From a virus, in the IMG/VR virus record IMGVR_UViG_3300034072_001639, positions 1 to 21,482 of that record: 21,482 nucleotides of DNA, one strand, 5' to 3'. The position numbers were made by a program, and so were the translations under genes. Under the pieces are notes generated by a model. It was not told the DNA's origin and made no database searches. It saw only the letters and a list, made by a program, of their open reading frames with translations. Positions within the stretch are counted from its first letter, which is position 1, and every line of letters begins with the position of its first letter. Positions 20,322-21,482 of this stretch are shown here, in pieces.

Positions 20322-21392
20322 TTAGGGATCAGCCGCTTCGAAGGTGATGTTCTCGGCCATCACGGCAAAGTCGTCGTCTTCGATAATATAGCCTTCGTTG
20401 ACGCTGTTGTAGTCAACCAGGCCGCGCTTGTTTTCCGGCTCATCCTTGATGTACCGGCGGCGGCTGCCTTCCTGATAATAGATCGAGAGGTTTTTGGGCG
20501 GCGTGATGAGCATCGTGCCTTCCGGGAAAAACGGCACGATTACCGCAGGCCGTCCACCGATCTGCTTTTGTGAACGGATGATCTGGCCCACCACTTCGTC
20601 GCTGGTCGCTTTCCCGCCATCGACCGTCGCCGCAAGCGGGCGGTTGATCATGGGGAAGTACTTTTCATCGACCAGGTCGGAGCTGACCATCACGAGATGC
20701 TCGGTATTGGCGCGTGCCCAGCTCGGCATTCCGGAGATGAGATCATAGGCCAGGGCATCGATATTCTGATAGTTCTGCCCAGCTCCGACCAGCACCGGCG
20801 CTGCCGCCCCGGTAGCGGTGCCGCCAACCATTGCGCGGCCCATGACATGATCGGGACGTTCCAGGCGAAGCTTTTGCAGCCAACCGATGTTGAGGTCTTC
20901 GCCGTTCGGGTTTTCTTCGGGGTCGGTCTGGGCGGCAGCCGCAAGGCCATGCCATCCCACGGTGATCCGGGTCAGCGCGATGGAAATTGCGACCGCCCGG
21001 CTATAGCGAACTGCGAAGTCGGGGAACTTCGACCACGCATCGATCAGCGCCCAAGGCAGCATCGTATCGAACTCGGTGTCGAAGAGCTCATACGATTTTT
21101 CCTGCATGCGCCCAACATACTTCGGGGTGCGAGGGAGGTTCGCCGCAGACGTCCGCGCGCCGATCATATTGTTCGCGCCCATGCCGATAGTCTGCCCCTT
21201 GAGGTCGCGCACCCCAAAGATGTTGATCGCGTTGAGGAACTCGACCGACTCGGTCTGCAGGTCTTCGAGACGCTGCTCGACGGTCGGATCGATCGTAAAC
21301 TGGCGGTGGACATTCGAGGTGTTGTTGATCTGACCGATGGTCGCATAGTGCCGGTCAAGAGCTTCGCGACCGCGCTGGGAAAGAGTGTTCAT
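20322..21392 (-). CDS. N: Major capsid protein gpN
   Basis: The 356-residue protein is almost exactly P2 gpN length (357). Conserved family segments include FTIDPTVEQRLEDLQTESVE, then FLNAINIFGVRDLKGQTIGM, FDTMLPWALIDAWSKFPDF and NIGWLQKLRLERPDHVMG. It has the HK97-type capsid fold and in P2 is processed together with scaffold O. It lies directly downstream of O. A short hairpin follows the stop. Confidence 0.97.
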   Translation of the reverse strand: MNTLSQRGREALDRHYATIGQINNTSNVHRQFTIDPTVEQRLEDLQTESVEFLNAINIFGVRDLKGQTIGMGANNMIGARTSAANLPRTPKYVGRMQEKSYELFDTEFDTMLPWALIDAWSKFPDFAVRYSRAVAISIALTRITVGWHGLAAAAQTDPEENPNGEDLNIGWLQKLRLERPDHVMGRAMVGGTATGAAAPVLVGAGQNYQNIDALAYDLISGMPSWARANTEHLVMVSSDLVDEKYFPMINRPLAATVDGGKATSDEVVGQIIRSQKQIGGRPAVIVPFFPEGTMLITPPKNLSIYYQEGSRRRYIKDEPENKRGLVDYNSVNEGYIIEDDDFAVMAENITFEAADP

Positions 21393-21437
21393 CGATACGT
21401 CCTTATTTTTCGGGCGAGGGATTGCGGGGCGAGAGCG

Positions 21438-21482
21438 TCAGAAAACCTTGCTGAAATCGGTCTGGCTGCCATTGGCCTGCGG
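21438..21482 (-). CDS. O: Capsid scaffolding protein gpO, C-terminal end only
   Basis: The frame is open from the right edge to TGA at 21438-21440 and encodes PQANGSQTDFSKVF. A short hydrophilic ending ahead of N is what the scaffold/protease gpO would give by gene order in P2. Only 14 residues are visible, so the call rests mainly on context: 45 bases upstream of the N start, same strand. Confidence 0.6.
   Translation of the reverse strand, partial: PQANGSQTDFSKVF

Noticed and set aside
1-21482. CRISPR arrays, tRNA genes, insertion sequences, retron or toxin-antitoxin pairs
   Set aside because: I saw no regular short repeats with spacers, no tRNA TPsiC-type motif or cloverleaf, no transposase or reverse transcriptase motif, and no clear toxin partner for the YdaS-like protein.

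Overview
The window is most of an integrated P2-like (Peduoviridae-type) prophage. Base composition is high GC, roughly 60% in the structural genes by eye. Protein wording resembles alphaproteobacterial, probably sphingomonad, relatives; that host guess rests on general resemblance, not on a marker gene. No integrase, portal, terminase ATPase, rRNA or tRNA lies in the window, so both prophage ends are outside it.

Left part (1-3400) is the immunity and early region. A leftward early operon (Cro/YdaS-like protein at 265-591, then an unknown gene running off the left edge) diverges from a rightward CI-type repressor with an S24 peptidase domain (677-1354). The 77-base spacer between them carries an operator array built on ATAACC/GGTTAT. 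Its perfect palindrome sits between the -35 and -10 of the leftward promoter. Downstream of CI, in the same direction, is a lower-GC cargo block: a 91-aa unknown, a 147-aa membrane protein, relics of a nuclease-like gene, a 28-aa candidate membrane peptide and a 242-aa zinc-ribbon/membrane/coiled-coil protein. Genes in this position are expected to be expressed in the lysogen, so they are candidates for superinfection exclusion or phage defence.

Right part (3398-21482) is the late region, all leftward. Read in the direction of transcription it is: O (C-terminal end only), N (capsid), M (small terminase), L (head completion), X (tail), a small membrane/coiled-coil protein, an N-acetylmuramidase endolysin, a holin, R and S (tail completion), J and I (baseplate), H (tail fibre), a tail fibre assembly protein, a large beta-helix tailspike, a 46-aa ORF, V (spike tip), W (baseplate), FI (sheath), FII (tube), E and E+E' (frameshifted chaperones), T (tape measure), U and D. 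Many junctions are ATGA overlaps, as in translationally coupled operons.

Three things stand out. First, V and W are not between S and J as in P2 but behind the tail fibre/tailspike genes. Second, a 45-base element (41/45 identical in two copies, containing a near-palindrome of the TGT...ACA kind) lies just upstream of J and just upstream of FI, matching the places of the P2 late promoters P_V and P_F. It is a good candidate for the binding site of this phage's Ogr-like late activator. Third, the 247-base spacer between N and M contains six consecutive hairpins and no convincing gene, so it may be a structured RNA.
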